The notes beneath the pieces are model-generated. The model made no database searches. It had not been told where the DNA came from and was given only the letters and a program-made list of their open reading frames with translations. Made by a program: the position numbers and the translations under genes. Shown here in pieces: positions 54,511-62,288 of a DNA stretch of 62,288 nt (positions are counted from its first letter, which is position 1; each line of letters opens with the position of its first letter). This stretch comes from Alphaproteobacteria bacterium (GTDB taxonomy: Bacteria; Pseudomonadota; Alphaproteobacteria; CAAGCB01; CAG-977): contig JAFZYY010000030.1 in NCBI GenBank assembly GCA_017616015.1, forward strand, positions 311,706 through 373,993, read 5' to 3'.

Positions 54511-55107
54511 TTAAGCTCTGCCGCCGTTGTTTTGCATTCTTGTTACGTCTATCTGTGGTCTGGTGTTGTCCGGCGTCGATTTTTGCTGTCCGGGTTGGTT
54601 CATCGCCATTTGCGCGTTTCTGTCGTTGCCCTGAGACTGCAACAGAGCTGCCGTCGCTCCGCCGTTCGGGTTTGAATTTTCAGCTTCTTTTTTCTTGTTT
54701 ATTTCCTGCTGTATTTTAAGTTCCTGCCACTGCTTGAATATTTCTTCTCCTTTTCCGTCACCTTCTTTTTCGTGTGCCTTGTAACGGATCAGCAGTGATT
54801 TTTCGACCATATCGTTTATTTCTGCCGGGGAAAGCCCTGTTCCGCCTTCTTGTAATATCTGTATTCTTTGAGTTTCAGGATCAATCGTATAGCCGATTCG
54901 CCCGCCGTTATAGAGAATCGCGTTCATGTTGTTAGGCAATTCAACAACCGTCATATCTTTGGTTTCGATGGTCAAAAGGCCGTCATTTTTGGGTTGTGTG
55001 ATTTGCCAGTTTTTCGTCGGGTCGTTCGTTGTTACTTCAATGTTTCTTCGTGTTGCCTGAATGGCAGAGGTGTAATTTTCAACTGTTTGTTCGTTATCGT
55101 TAGACAT
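54511..55107 (-). CDS. Small protein of the LPD7-like locus, Gln/Asn-rich tail
   Basis: 198 residues from the ATG at 55107 (AGGAGGG before it). The first 90 residues look beta-rich (DMTVVELPNNMNAILYNGG, GYTIDPETQRIQILQ), then a helix (about 95-150), then a low-complexity tail rich in Gln, Asn, Gly and Met. There is no signal peptide and no family I know. It lies between the two large paralogues, with the same type of promoter module and its own terminator. The partial gene at the right edge has a similar tail. Confidence 0.6.
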   Translation of the reverse strand: MSNDNEQTVENYTSAIQATRRNIEVTTNDPTKNWQITQPKNDGLLTIETKDMTVVELPNNMNAILYNGGRIGYTIDPETQRIQILQEGGTGLSPAEINDMVEKSLLIRYKAHEKEGDGKGEEIFKQWQELKIQQEINKKKEAENSNPNGGATAALLQSQGNDRNAQMAMNQPGQQKSTPDNTRPQIDVTRMQNNGGRA

Positions 55108-55141
55108 AAGTATATCCCTCCTGTTTAAACAATATAATTCT

Positions 55142-55179
55142 ATAATAACACGTCCGTTTAAAAAAAGATACGACAAAAA
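55142..55179 (-). promoter_or_regulatory. Shared promoter module, copy 3
   Basis: Minus strand: TTGTCG (55171-55176), 23 bp, then TATTAT (55142-55147) preceded by CGTGT. This copy is the most diverged in the spacer yet keeps the exact distance. Its first half is fused to the T run of the preceding terminator. Confidence 0.65.
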
Positions 55180-55206
55180 AAACGCCCGATTCGAAAATCG
55201 GGCGTT
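55174..55206 (-). terminator. Terminator of the 681-residue gene
   Basis: AACGCCCGATT and AATCGGGCGTT form the stem, followed on the minus strand by eight T. The T run overlaps the start of the next promoter module. Confidence 0.87.
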
Positions 55207-55274
55207 TTACTGAAACGGTCGGACGGCTATTTACCGCCATTTTCTCTTTTGTTTAAAATTGCGCAACCAAACGC

Positions 55275-57320
55275 TTAGCGTGTGTTGCTATTAGCGAGTT
55301 GTGCGGTCAGTTTCGGATCAAATTTAGCGTTCTTTAACTCTTCGGATGTAGGAGCCGGCCTTGGAGCATAAGGAGCCCGACCCATTAATCGATCCATCAT
55401 AGCCGGTTTCTTAACATTAGGCGTTTCCGTTCTTTCCGGATCTGTTTCTTTCTGTTCTCCCGCTAACGTGCTCTGCAAGCTTTGTTTTTTGGGAGCTTTG
55501 GCTTTTTCAGCATTTTCCTCTGCTTTTTCCTGGATTTGCTGATAGAGCTTGTCGTCTACCTTTACAAACGCTTTTTTAGGTTGCTTGCCCGGCAAAACTT
55601 CCCGACGGGCTTCGTCCAAACCTTCAAAACGCTTATCCATGCTTTCTGTGCGGGCAATATCCTTCGTCGGTTTTAATTTTTCGGCCTTTTCTTGAAGTTC
55701 TTTAAGTATCTCCGAGGTGAAACCGAGTTCTCCGGGATTGGCAACATCCAAACCCTGAGCCAACAGCGAAATATACATGTTTCTCTTGAAGGAGGGCGAG
55801 GCTTTCGGATCGATTTTGACTGTTTTCCAGCCTTTTTCTTTTGCCAAACGAACCACTGTCATGGTGTCTTTCATGTCGGCTTTCCCTTCATGGGTCAAAT
55901 TAATGCCTTTCGGGGAATTGATTATCGAGGAGCCTTTGGTTTCCAAATCCATTTTGAACGAGGGCGGTACGCTTTGGTAAGACTTCATTGTTTCCGCTTT
56001 GCATCTGGCAAACAAGAATTCTTCTTCCGGATTTTCCACCTCGTGTTCAAACGACATGTATTTGGTTTTCCATGCCAGACGCCACATTTCGTCTTTCAGA
56101 CCGCCGGTATGTTCTTCCGTGTCAACGGGGGGCGTGTCGACGGGGGGCTCTTCAATCCCTTCGGTTCCGCGGACATCGCTGACCATGTGATCATCACGGC
56201 TCAAAAGCTTAAAGTTGTCGTCAACGTCCCGAATTCTGTTGTAAATATCACGGTACGAATACCGCAACCGTTTCATGACAAATCTGCGCGTGTCGTTCGG
56301 ATCGTTCTGGTCGGGGCTTTTTTCGGCGACAGCTCTGTCGACGGCGGCTCTGAAGGCCTTTCTGATAGCTATCTTTGCCTCTGTCGGCTCGATGCCTCTT
56401 TTAATGCAATCCTGCATGAACGGATCCAAGGCGCCGAACATCATATCCTGACGGTCTTCCATGCTTTCTCCCGGCGTCATCGCATGGTGATAAGCGGCTT
56501 CTTCGATGGCTTTTAATAAATCCGCGTTCATCGTTTTGTCGCCGTCCTGCGATTTATTGTTAAACGCGTCATAATATCCTACAAGAGTATTGATCTCTTT
56601 GTGGATTTTGCCGTCTAACGTCATTAATTTGTCCGTATAGCCTTCTGCCTTTGCGTCTTTTATGCTTTTCATGCCAAGCTCGGCGCGGGCGCCCTGCATA
56701 ATGGCGTCGTATTCTTTGCCTATTTCTTCCGCGGTTTTTCCGGCTTCCAGACCTTCTTTAATAAATTTTTGCATTGCCGGGAAGACGGTTTGAGTCCGAT
56801 TCTTATAATCGTTTTTTCCGTTTTTATAGCCGATTAATGCTTCTTTTAATTCTTCCGCTGCTGTTTTTTTCGGCTCTTCTTCCTGTGCGGCGGGGTCTCC
56901 TTCTTTTCCGGCGGTCGGTTCATTTAAGGGAAGCTCCGTCGTTAAAGACTTTTTTCCGCCTTCATAGGTTGTTTTGGATCTTTTAATGACTTTATCCCCT
57001 TGTGTTATTGACATTTGAGACAGTTTTAAATTGCCTTCATCGTCGTAGATGTAACTTTCATTAAAAGCCTGGCCGGATTCTTCGTCAAAGTTATAACGCG
57101 TGGCTTCTTTTCCGTCCTGATAGGTAACACGGTCCAGAATCGTTTCACCCTTGGTTCGTTCATAAAGAGCCGTCTGACCTTTGTCGTCATAAACAACTCT
57201 GAGGCGATTTTCCCCGTTTTCCGTAACCTCGGATAAAAGACGATCGCCCTCAAAGAGGCGGGTATGTTTTTGTCCCTGATCGTCTGTGAAAGTTTCTTCA
57301 CGTTTGTCGTTTTCAGCCAT
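55275..57320 (-). CDS. YD-repeat and LPD7-like protein, paralogue of the giant protein
   Basis: 681 residues, GAGGGGA before the ATG. About 8-130 carries short beta repeats with YDDKGQT and YDDEGNL units, like the giant protein. About 150-385 is helical. A PPVDTPPVDT linker lies near 393, and 405-580 is clearly paralogous to the giant protein (LAWKTKY, EDTM-like DTMTVVRLAKEKGW, SFKRNMYISLLAQGL). The end is Pro-rich (RAPYAPRPAPTSEE...FDPK), also shared. No signal peptide or enzyme motif is visible. It looks like a short relative that has lost most of the repeats. Confidence 0.68.
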   Translation of the reverse strand: MAENDKREETFTDDQGQKHTRLFEGDRLLSEVTENGENRLRVVYDDKGQTALYERTKGETILDRVTYQDGKEATRYNFDEESGQAFNESYIYDDEGNLKLSQMSITQGDKVIKRSKTTYEGGKKSLTTELPLNEPTAGKEGDPAAQEEEPKKTAAEELKEALIGYKNGKNDYKNRTQTVFPAMQKFIKEGLEAGKTAEEIGKEYDAIMQGARAELGMKSIKDAKAEGYTDKLMTLDGKIHKEINTLVGYYDAFNNKSQDGDKTMNADLLKAIEEAAYHHAMTPGESMEDRQDMMFGALDPFMQDCIKRGIEPTEAKIAIRKAFRAAVDRAVAEKSPDQNDPNDTRRFVMKRLRYSYRDIYNRIRDVDDNFKLLSRDDHMVSDVRGTEGIEEPPVDTPPVDTEEHTGGLKDEMWRLAWKTKYMSFEHEVENPEEEFLFARCKAETMKSYQSVPPSFKMDLETKGSSIINSPKGINLTHEGKADMKDTMTVVRLAKEKGWKTVKIDPKASPSFKRNMYISLLAQGLDVANPGELGFTSEILKELQEKAEKLKPTKDIARTESMDKRFEGLDEARREVLPGKQPKKAFVKVDDKLYQQIQEKAEENAEKAKAPKKQSLQSTLAGEQKETDPERTETPNVKKPAMMDRLMGRAPYAPRPAPTSEELKNAKFDPKLTAQLANSNTR

Positions 57321-57355
57321 TGAAGTTCCCCTCTGTTAAAGTTCCAATTAATGCC

Positions 57356-57393
57356 ATACTAACACACTTTTTTTTGAAAAGATATGACAAAAA
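57356..57393 (-). promoter_or_regulatory. Shared promoter module, copy 4
   Basis: Minus strand: TTGTCA (57385-57390), 23 bp, then TAGTAT (57356-57361) preceded by GTGTGT, then GGCATTAATTGG. It matches copy 2 almost base for base through this stretch and lies about 35 bp upstream of the 681-residue protein start. Confidence 0.72.
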
Positions 57394-57451
57394 AGTGAAA
57401 AAAGTTTTTTTTGCTTTGGCAAAGGTTTTTCCATTATTTTTTAGAAAAGTT

Positions 57452-57487
57452 GACAAAAAAGCCGCGCTTGAAGGAAACGCGGCTTTT
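57452..57487 (-). terminator. Terminator of gapA-pgk
   Basis: AAAAGCCGCG and CGCGGCTTTT pair across an 11-nt loop, with six T after it on the minus strand, 20 bp past the pgk stop. Confidence 0.85.
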
Positions 57488-57506
57488 GCTGTTTTGTTAA
57501 AGAAGT

Positions 57507-58697
57507 TTATTTTTCCAGAACCTTTACGCCCGGCAGGATTTTGCCTTCCATCCATTCGAGGAAAGCGCCGCCCGCGGCGGACAAGTAGGACAGTTTTTCG
57601 GCAACGCCCGCTTTCTTTAAAGCGGAAACCGTGTCGCCGCCGCCGCCGATGGATTTCAGGCCTTTCGCCGTCAAAGCGGCGACTTCTTCGGCAATCGCGA
57701 AAGTCGCTTTGTTAAACGGCTTGATTTCGAACGCGCCGACAGGGCCGTTCCAAATCACGGTCTTGCATTCAGCCAGTTTCTTGTTGATTTCGGCAACGGA
57801 TTTCGGCCCGATGTCCAAAATCATCATGTCGGCCGGAACGGCGTTCACGTCAACCGTTTTGTTTTCGGCGTTTTCGGCGAATTCCTTCGCGACGACGACG
57901 TCAACCGGCAGAATGATTTCGCATTTCGCGGCTTCGGCTTTCTTCATGATTTCGCGGGCGGTATCGGCCATTTCTTTTTCGCAGAGCGAATTGCCGACAT
58001 CGATTCCTTTGGCAAACAGGAACGTGTTCGCCATGCCGCCGCCGATGATCAGCTTGTCGACTTTAGCGACCAGATTGCCCAACAGATCCAACTTTGTGGA
58101 CACTTTCGCGCCGCCGACGATCGCGGCGACCGGACGGACGGGATTGCCCAGAGCGGCATCAAGCGCTTCCAATTCCGCCTGCATCAGCAGACCGGCGGCA
58201 TTCGGTTTCAGCTTCGCCATGCCTTCTGTGGAAGCGTGAGCGCGGTGAGCGCAGGAGAACGCGTCATTGACGTAAATATCGACGTCCTTCGCCAGTTTTG
58301 CGGCGAAATCGGCGTCGTTCTTTTCTTCTTCGGCATAGAAACGTAAGTTTTCCAGCATGATGACGTCGCCGTTCTTCATCGCTTTGATCGCGGCTTCGAC
58401 TTTGGCGCCGATGCAGTCGTCAACAAAAACGACTTTCTGCCCCAGAGCCTTTTCGACGTCGGCAACAATCTGTCCCAGCGACATTTCGGGGACGACCTGT
58501 CCTTTCGGACGGCCGAAGTGGGAGGCGATGATGACTTTCGCGCCTTTGTCCGTCAGAGCTTTGACGGTCGGGACAAAGCGGTCGATACGGGTGGTGTCGG
58601 TGACTTTGCCGTCTTTAAAAGGGACGTTCAAATCGGCGCGCACGAAAACGACTTTTCCGGCGGCGTCCAGATCTTTGATTGTATTGAATTTAGCCAT
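57507..58697 (-). CDS. pgk: Phosphoglycerate kinase
   Basis: 396 residues from the ATG at 58697 (AAGGA before it). This glycolytic enzyme makes ATP from 1,3-bisphosphoglycerate. [19 protein letters not shown], the [10 protein letters not shown] segment and the late [12 protein letters not shown] nucleotide loop are all present. It is downstream of gapA across a strong intercistronic hairpin. Confidence 0.96.
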   Translation of the reverse strand: MAKFNTIKDLDAAGKVVFVRADLNVPFKDGKVTDTTRIDRFVPTVKALTDKGAKVIIASHFGRPKGQVVPEMSLGQIVADVEKALGQKVVFVDDCIGAKVEAAIKAMKNGDVIMLENLRFYAEEEKNDADFAAKLAKDVDIYVNDAFSCAHRAHASTEGMAKLKPNAAGLLMQAELEALDAALGNPVRPVAAIVGGAKVSTKLDLLGNLVAKVDKLIIGGGMANTFLFAKGIDVGNSLCEKEMADTAREIMKKAEAAKCEIILPVDVVVAKEFAENAENKTVDVNAVPADMMILDIGPKSVAEINKKLAECKTVIWNGPVGAFEIKPFNKATFAIAEEVAALTAKGLKSIGGGGDTVSALKKAGVAEKLSYLSAAGGAFLEWMEGKILPGVKVLEK

Positions 58698-58726
58698 TTG
58701 TTTTTTCCTTTGTTTATACATAAAAG

Positions 58727-58760
58727 AAGCGGCTCCCTCCTTTGAGGGAGGAAGCCGCTT
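58727..58760 (-). promoter_or_regulatory. Intercistronic hairpin between gapA and pgk
   Basis: AAGCGGCT-CCCTCC and GGGAGG-AAGCCGCTT form a long stem with one bulge. It is followed by TCTTTTAT, too poor in T for a full terminator. It may stabilise gapA mRNA or partly terminate, so that gapA is made in excess over pgk. Confidence 0.6.
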
Positions 58761-58774
58761 TATTGTTGAAATTC

Positions 58775-59785
58775 TTAGAGGAACTTCGCCATAGCGACAG
58801 CCGTGTCGGACATACGGTTGGAGAAGCCCCATTCGTTGTCGTACCAGCTCATGATGCGCAGGAAGTTGCCGTCGATGACTTTTGTCTGGTCGGCATGGAA
58901 GATCGAGCTGTAGCTGGTGTGCGTGAAGTCGATGGAAACCAGCGGCAGATCGTTGTAACCCAAAATGCCTTTCAGACGGGCGGATTCGGAAGCGGCCTTG
59001 ATCGCGGCGTTGACTTCTTCTTCGGTCGTGCTCTTTTCCAGAACGACTTTCAGGTCGACAACGGAAACGTCCGGAGTCGGAACGCGAATCGCGGAACCCT
59101 GCAGCTTACCGGCCAATTCCGGCAGAACCAGACCGACGGCTTTCGCAGCGCCGGTTGTTGTCGGGATCATGGACATAGCGGCGGCACGAGCACGATACAA
59201 ATCTTTGTGCAGAGTATCAACCGTGCGCTGATCGCCTGTGTAGGAGTGAATTGTGGTCATGTAGCCGCGGACGATACCGAAGTTTTCATGAATGACTTTG
59301 GCAACCGGGGACAAGCAGTTCGTCGTGCAGGAAGCGTTGGAAACGATCTTGTGTTCGGCGGTCAGCTTGTCGTCGTTCACGCCGTAAACAACCGTCAGAT
59401 CGGCGCCTTTGGACGGAGCGGAAACCAGAACGCGCTTTGCGCCGGCGTCCAGATGAACCTTGGCTTTGTCAGCGTCGGTGAAACGACCCGTGCATTCGTA
59501 CACGATGTCGATGTCCAAATCTTTCCAGGGCAATTTGGTCGGATCGGCTTCGGCCAAAACTTTAACGGTTTTGCCGTTGACCGTGATTGAATCGTCGGTC
59601 GCGGAAACTTCGCCGGGGAAGGGACCGTGAACGGAATCGAACTTCAACAAATGAGCGTTAGCCTTCGGTGAACCCAAATCGTTAATCGCAACGACTTCAA
59701 CATCCGTGCGCTTGGATTCCGCCAAAGCACGATAAGCCAGACGGCCGATACGGCCGAAACCATTGATCGCAACGCGAACTGCCAT
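58775..59785 (-). CDS. gapA: Glyceraldehyde-3-phosphate dehydrogenase
   Basis: 336 residues, type I. The Rossmann start ([10 protein letters not shown]), catalytic C153 in SNASCTTNC and the [10 protein letters not shown] segment are intact. Asp36 in AINDLG suggests NAD rather than NADP. AAGGAG precedes the ATG. It is first in the gapA-pgk operon. Confidence 0.96.
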   Translation of the reverse strand: MAVRVAINGFGRIGRLAYRALAESKRTDVEVVAINDLGSPKANAHLLKFDSVHGPFPGEVSATDDSITVNGKTVKVLAEADPTKLPWKDLDIDIVYECTGRFTDADKAKVHLDAGAKRVLVSAPSKGADLTVVYGVNDDKLTAEHKIVSNASCTTNCLSPVAKVIHENFGIVRGYMTTIHSYTGDQRTVDTLHKDLYRARAAAMSMIPTTTGAAKAVGLVLPELAGKLQGSAIRVPTPDVSVVDLKVVLEKSTTEEEVNAAIKAASESARLKGILGYNDLPLVSIDFTHTSYSSIFHADQTKVIDGNFLRIMSWYDNEWGFSNRMSDTAVAMAKFL

Positions 59786-60016
59786 GAATTTTCTCCTTAA
59801 GATATACAGTTTTTAAAAGGACGCCCTTTACAGTTTCGGAACGTCCGAGTGAACTTTAAAAGTATTGCTAATTTGACACAAATTTTTAAAAAAGCAAGTC
59901 TTTCATTCGGATAAAAATTGATTTGCCGGATTTTTTATGATGCGTCGATATGACGCGTGCTTTTTTACGGAAAGAATGCTATAAAAACGTTTGGTTATCA
60001 ACTAAAGGATTGTTTC

Positions 60017-60766
60017 ATGAAAATAAAACGTATTTTACAAACTGCCGGACTGTTTTTGCTTAGCGGGTGCGCTTTGACCCACTATGAAAGCTTGGATCAA
60101 AAGCCGGAAGAGGATATTTCGGTTTCTTCGAATACGCCGGCGGAGATTTGGATCGACGGTCAGAAAATTCAGGACTCGGCCAAGGAGCATCTTTTAAAGC
60201 AGACGGGAACGGACGTCGTCACGCTGAAAGCCGACGGTTATCATGATGCTCGCATCATCGTTTACCGCAACCAGCCGGTAAAGAAAAACGTGACGTCGCA
60301 TGAAAGCTCAATGGTTTGGACGTCGCAGGAGCTGTCGGACGTTACGTCCAATCTGTCCGATTTAGGCGCCGACGCGGCGACAACCAGTCCGACTTCAACG
60401 GTAAAGTTGGTTTACAATATCGGAAAATTCGTTGTTGATTTAGTCGCTATGCCGTTCAGCTTTACGACGAAATTCAATCCGTTCGGGTATTATTTTGCCT
60501 ATGACAAAAACCAGTTTTACGTTGAAATGATGCCTCTCAGCGTTTCCGAAACGAAAGTCTTTGACGCTTTTAAATTGCAGGTCAAAAAGTTTGTTTTGAA
60601 GAATTATGCCGGTTTGGCCAAAGGAGACGGAGAATATCTGAAAGCTTTGGTCGATTTTTCCGGTTTGACTCCGGACGATGTCAAAAAGGTTTTAGCTTCG
60701 ACAGCCACGCCGGCGGACGCGGCGGACGCCATTGCGGATCGTATGACGGCGGCGCGTGTCGAATAA
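60017..60766 (+). CDS. PEGA-like lipoprotein
   Basis: 249 residues from the ATG at 60017 (AAAGGA before it). Lipobox LLSGC (Cys18). About 38-80 resembles a PEGA-type beta domain (NTPAEIWIDGQKI ... VTLKADGYHDARI), thought to pack against surface or envelope proteins. The rest is unassigned. Its stop directly abuts the stop of the convergent aldo/keto reductase gene, with no room for a terminator. Confidence 0.7.
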   Translation: MKIKRILQTAGLFLLSGCALTHYESLDQKPEEDISVSSNTPAEIWIDGQKIQDSAKEHLLKQTGTDVVTLKADGYHDARIIVYRNQPVKKNVTSHESSMVWTSQELSDVTSNLSDLGADAATTSPTSTVKLVYNIGKFVVDLVAMPFSFTTKFNPFGYYFAYDKNQFYVEMMPLSVSETKVFDAFKLQVKKFVLKNYAGLAKGDGEYLKALVDFSGLTPDDVKKVLASTATPADAADAIADRMTAARVE

Positions 60767-61597
60767 CTAATAGAGCGGGAAGGTGGCGTTTAAAGCGTCG
60801 ATTTCTTCAGACTCTAGGAGGATAAACTGCGAAGCGAAACAGTCTTCCAGCTCTTCCGGAGTCAAAGCTTTGACCAGAACGCCGACATTTTCTTTTGCCA
60901 ACAGCCACGCCAGCACGATTTGGCGTGGCGTTGTTTTATGGTTTTCCGCTATTCGGCATACCACTTTATTTTGATAGGCAACCGCGCAGACATCTTGCGG
61001 CGCGTAAGCGATTAAGGGAATTTTTTGCTTTTGGCAAAACGGCAGCAGTTCTTTTTCCATTTGCCGGTGGCAGGGATTGAAATAGGCTTGATTCATCGCC
61101 GTTTCTTCAGCGTTTTCCAAAGAAAGCCATTCTTTGAAATCCGCCAAATCGAAATGGGATACGCCGAAATCCAGAATTTTTCCGTCTTCTTTTAAATCGA
61201 TAAAGGCTTCCAACACTTCTTCCGGGCGACTGCGATATGTCCCCCAATGAAGCAAATACATGTCGAGATAATCGGTTTTCAGACGTTCCAGACTTTTATC
61301 GCACGCTTCGATGATTTCTTCATAGGACGAAAATATCGGAGAAACTTTTGACGTTAAAAACACTTCTTCACGGCAGTCGGAAAGCGCTTCGCCCAATACT
61401 TCCTCCGCGCCGCCGCGGCCATACATTTCCGCAGTGTCGAAAGCGCGATAACCGATTTCCAAAGCCTGACGGATTAAATCCGTTTCTTTGAAATAAGCGC
61501 CCGCGTCTTCGCCCAGATACCACATGCCCAGTTCCAAAGCGGGAATAAGGTCGCCGGACGGTAAAGCAATAGTTTTTTGTTTTTTACGTTCTTTCAT
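60767..61597 (-). CDS. Aldo/keto reductase
   Basis: 276 residues. The catalytic tetrad is visible: Asp and Tyr in FDTAEMYG, Lys in TSKVSP and His in YLLHWG. It is an NADPH-dependent carbonyl reductase of the 2,5-diketogluconate-reductase-like group; the substrate is not predictable. There is no clear ribosome site before the ATG at 61597, so the message may be leaderless or the start slightly off. Confidence 0.85.
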   Translation of the reverse strand: MKERKKQKTIALPSGDLIPALELGMWYLGEDAGAYFKETDLIRQALEIGYRAFDTAEMYGRGGAEEVLGEALSDCREEVFLTSKVSPIFSSYEEIIEACDKSLERLKTDYLDMYLLHWGTYRSRPEEVLEAFIDLKEDGKILDFGVSHFDLADFKEWLSLENAEETAMNQAYFNPCHRQMEKELLPFCQKQKIPLIAYAPQDVCAVAYQNKVVCRIAENHKTTPRQIVLAWLLAKENVGVLVKALTPEELEDCFASQFILLESEEIDALNATFPLY

Positions 61598-61655
61598 ACT
61601 ATCAAAATAAAAAGCACGCAGTAAAAGAACAATATCCCTCTCCGTCTACCGTCGT

Positions 61656-61706
61656 CCGTTCGGGGGAACTGCCCGTTCGGGGGAACTACCCGTTCGGGGG
61701 AACTGT
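61656..61706. repeat. Three tandem 17-bp repeats
   Basis: CCGTTCGGGGGAACTGC is repeated three times head to tail (61656-61672, 61673-61689, 61690-61706), with changes only in the last two bases. Each unit holds a GTTC-GGGG-GAAC hairpin. It lies between the aldo/keto reductase promoter side and a terminator. The 61598-61731 stretch has no gene. Confidence 0.85.
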
Positions 61707-61731
61707 TCTCCCGGCGGGGAAATACACAAAC

Positions 61732-61762
61732 AAAAAAATGCCCGGAGAAACTCCGGGCATTC
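61732..61762 (-). terminator. Terminator of the edge gene
   Basis: AATGCCCGGAG and CTCCGGGCATT pair around AAA, followed on the minus strand by seven T. Confidence 0.87.
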
Positions 61763-61787
61763 TCATTATATAAAGTGTAAATTTGAA

Positions 61788-62288
61788 TTATCTGCCGTCG
61801 TTGCCCCGTGACATCACCGCGTTGTTGACCTGAGTGTTTGCCTGAACATTGGAATTGTTCGGCGCGGTTCTTGCCGATTGAGCTGCTACCATTGTGTTTC
61901 TTGCGGATACTTCGTTTGCGCGGCTTTGATTTTGTGCTTGCTCCACCGCGTTTCCGTTTTGAACTGGCTGTTGCGGTTCGGAAGGTCTGGCGTCAGACTG
62001 TTTTGTTATTTTACAATTCGGTTGTTTCAGGTTCGCTTTAAGCTGAGCCGCAGCAGATTTTTCCAGAGCAATGAACATCATTGCTGGTAAGTTGCAACCA
62101 TCAGGCACCATTGATTCATCAAATTGGAAGTCTCTTTGATCGACATCAAGTTTAATCTTTCCATCAGCAGTTTTTGTGAAAGGTATGAAGTTCTTTCCGT
62201 CTTCTGTTAGGAATACATACTGATCATTTCCATCCGCGTCTTTACCGACTGATGTTACCGCAGCCTTTCGTCCGTTCAACTCTATAAA
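61788..62288 (-). CDS. Partial small protein with Gln/Asn-rich tail
   Basis: The frame is open to the window edge, so the true start is outside. At least 166 residues: a beta-rich part (YVFLTEDGKNFIPFTK, GKIKLDVDQRDF), a helix with NLPAMMFIALEKSAAAQL, then a long Gln, Asn and Ala-rich tail ending MSRGNDGR. Its layout resembles the 198-residue protein at 54511. It may be another member of the same locus, though pgk and gapA lie between. Function is unknown. Confidence 0.55.
   Translation of the reverse strand, partial: FIELNGRKAAVTSVGKDADGNDQYVFLTEDGKNFIPFTKTADGKIKLDVDQRDFQFDESMVPDGCNLPAMMFIALEKSAAAQLKANLKQPNCKITKQSDARPSEPQQPVQNGNAVEQAQNQSRANEVSARNTMVAAQSARTAPNNSNVQANTQVNNAVMSRGNDGR

Noticed and set aside
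46300-57400. Integron-like gene cassette array
   Set aside because: Genes are single units with own terminators, but no attC-type sites or integrase are visible, and repeats are promoter-like, not recombination sites.
61656-61706. CRISPR array or LexA box
   Set aside because: The three 17-bp units are directly adjacent with no spacers. The GTTC copies are 13 bp apart, not the 7 bp of the alphaproteobacterial LexA site.

Overview
The window looks like a chromosomal segment of an anaerobic member of the Alphaproteobacteria with moderate GC. The class call rests on gene orders and variants known from that class: rne / amiC-mrcA-prfB, lptM-lysA next to a zinc-ribbon protein and ftsE-ftsX, a short phosphatidylserine decarboxylase paired with pssA, an RNase E with a charged insert in its S1 domain, and rpmI-rplT-pheS-pheT without infC. 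The [FeFe]-hydrogenase maturase HydE points to an anaerobic or fermentative life, perhaps one of the uncultured gut or rumen lineages. That last placement is inference; no 16S rRNA gene is present.

Layout. 1-4.2 kb is an accessory block: an HNH-nuclease-like gene translationally coupled to an ankyrin-repeat gene, divergent from a WYL-domain regulator with an inverted repeat between them, then about 0.6 kb with no convincing gene but a strongly paired segment, ending at tRNA-Leu(TAA). 4.2-7.6 kb holds an OmpA-like lipoprotein, tRNA-Pro(CGG), a LysM protein, psd and pssA. 7.6-14.7 kb holds gpt, a TlpA-like thioredoxin, lptM-lysA, a zinc-ribbon membrane protein, ftsE-ftsX-ydcF-plsC and a flavin reductase. 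14.9-19.5 kb is a heterodimeric ABC exporter followed 12 nt later by hydE. 19.7-23.8 kb is a two-gene pilus operon: a 1024-residue type IV prepilin-like protein with a long fibre-like body, plus an anchored partner. 24-33 kb is a cell-envelope and translation block (alpha/beta hydrolase, lipoprotein, prfB with a +1 programmed frameshift, mrcA, amiC, rne). 33-39 kb contains a MIF-type tautomerase, a histidine phosphatase, a LuxR-type response regulator, sufE and an unknown HEXXH protein. 38-46 kb contains pheST-rplT-rpmI, a Bax-inhibitor-1 protein, a tyrosine phosphatase, fructosamine kinase and nth. 57.4-59.8 kb is gapA-pgk.

The most unusual part is 46.3-57.4 kb, with a partial member at the right edge. 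Four consecutive same-strand genes of 458, 2157, 198 and 681 residues each have their own terminator and a near-identical upstream module: a TTGTCR half-site exactly 23 bp from a TGn-TATNAT-like extended -10. The 2157- and 681-residue proteins are paralogous: N-terminal YD-like beta repeats, a helical middle, a low-complexity linker, an LPD7-like domain and a similar Pro-rich C-terminus. The 458-residue protein may carry a diverged copy of the LPD7-like domain. This looks like a co-regulated family of large accessory proteins, possibly exported or linked to conjugation. I regard it as the best candidate for an undescribed system here.
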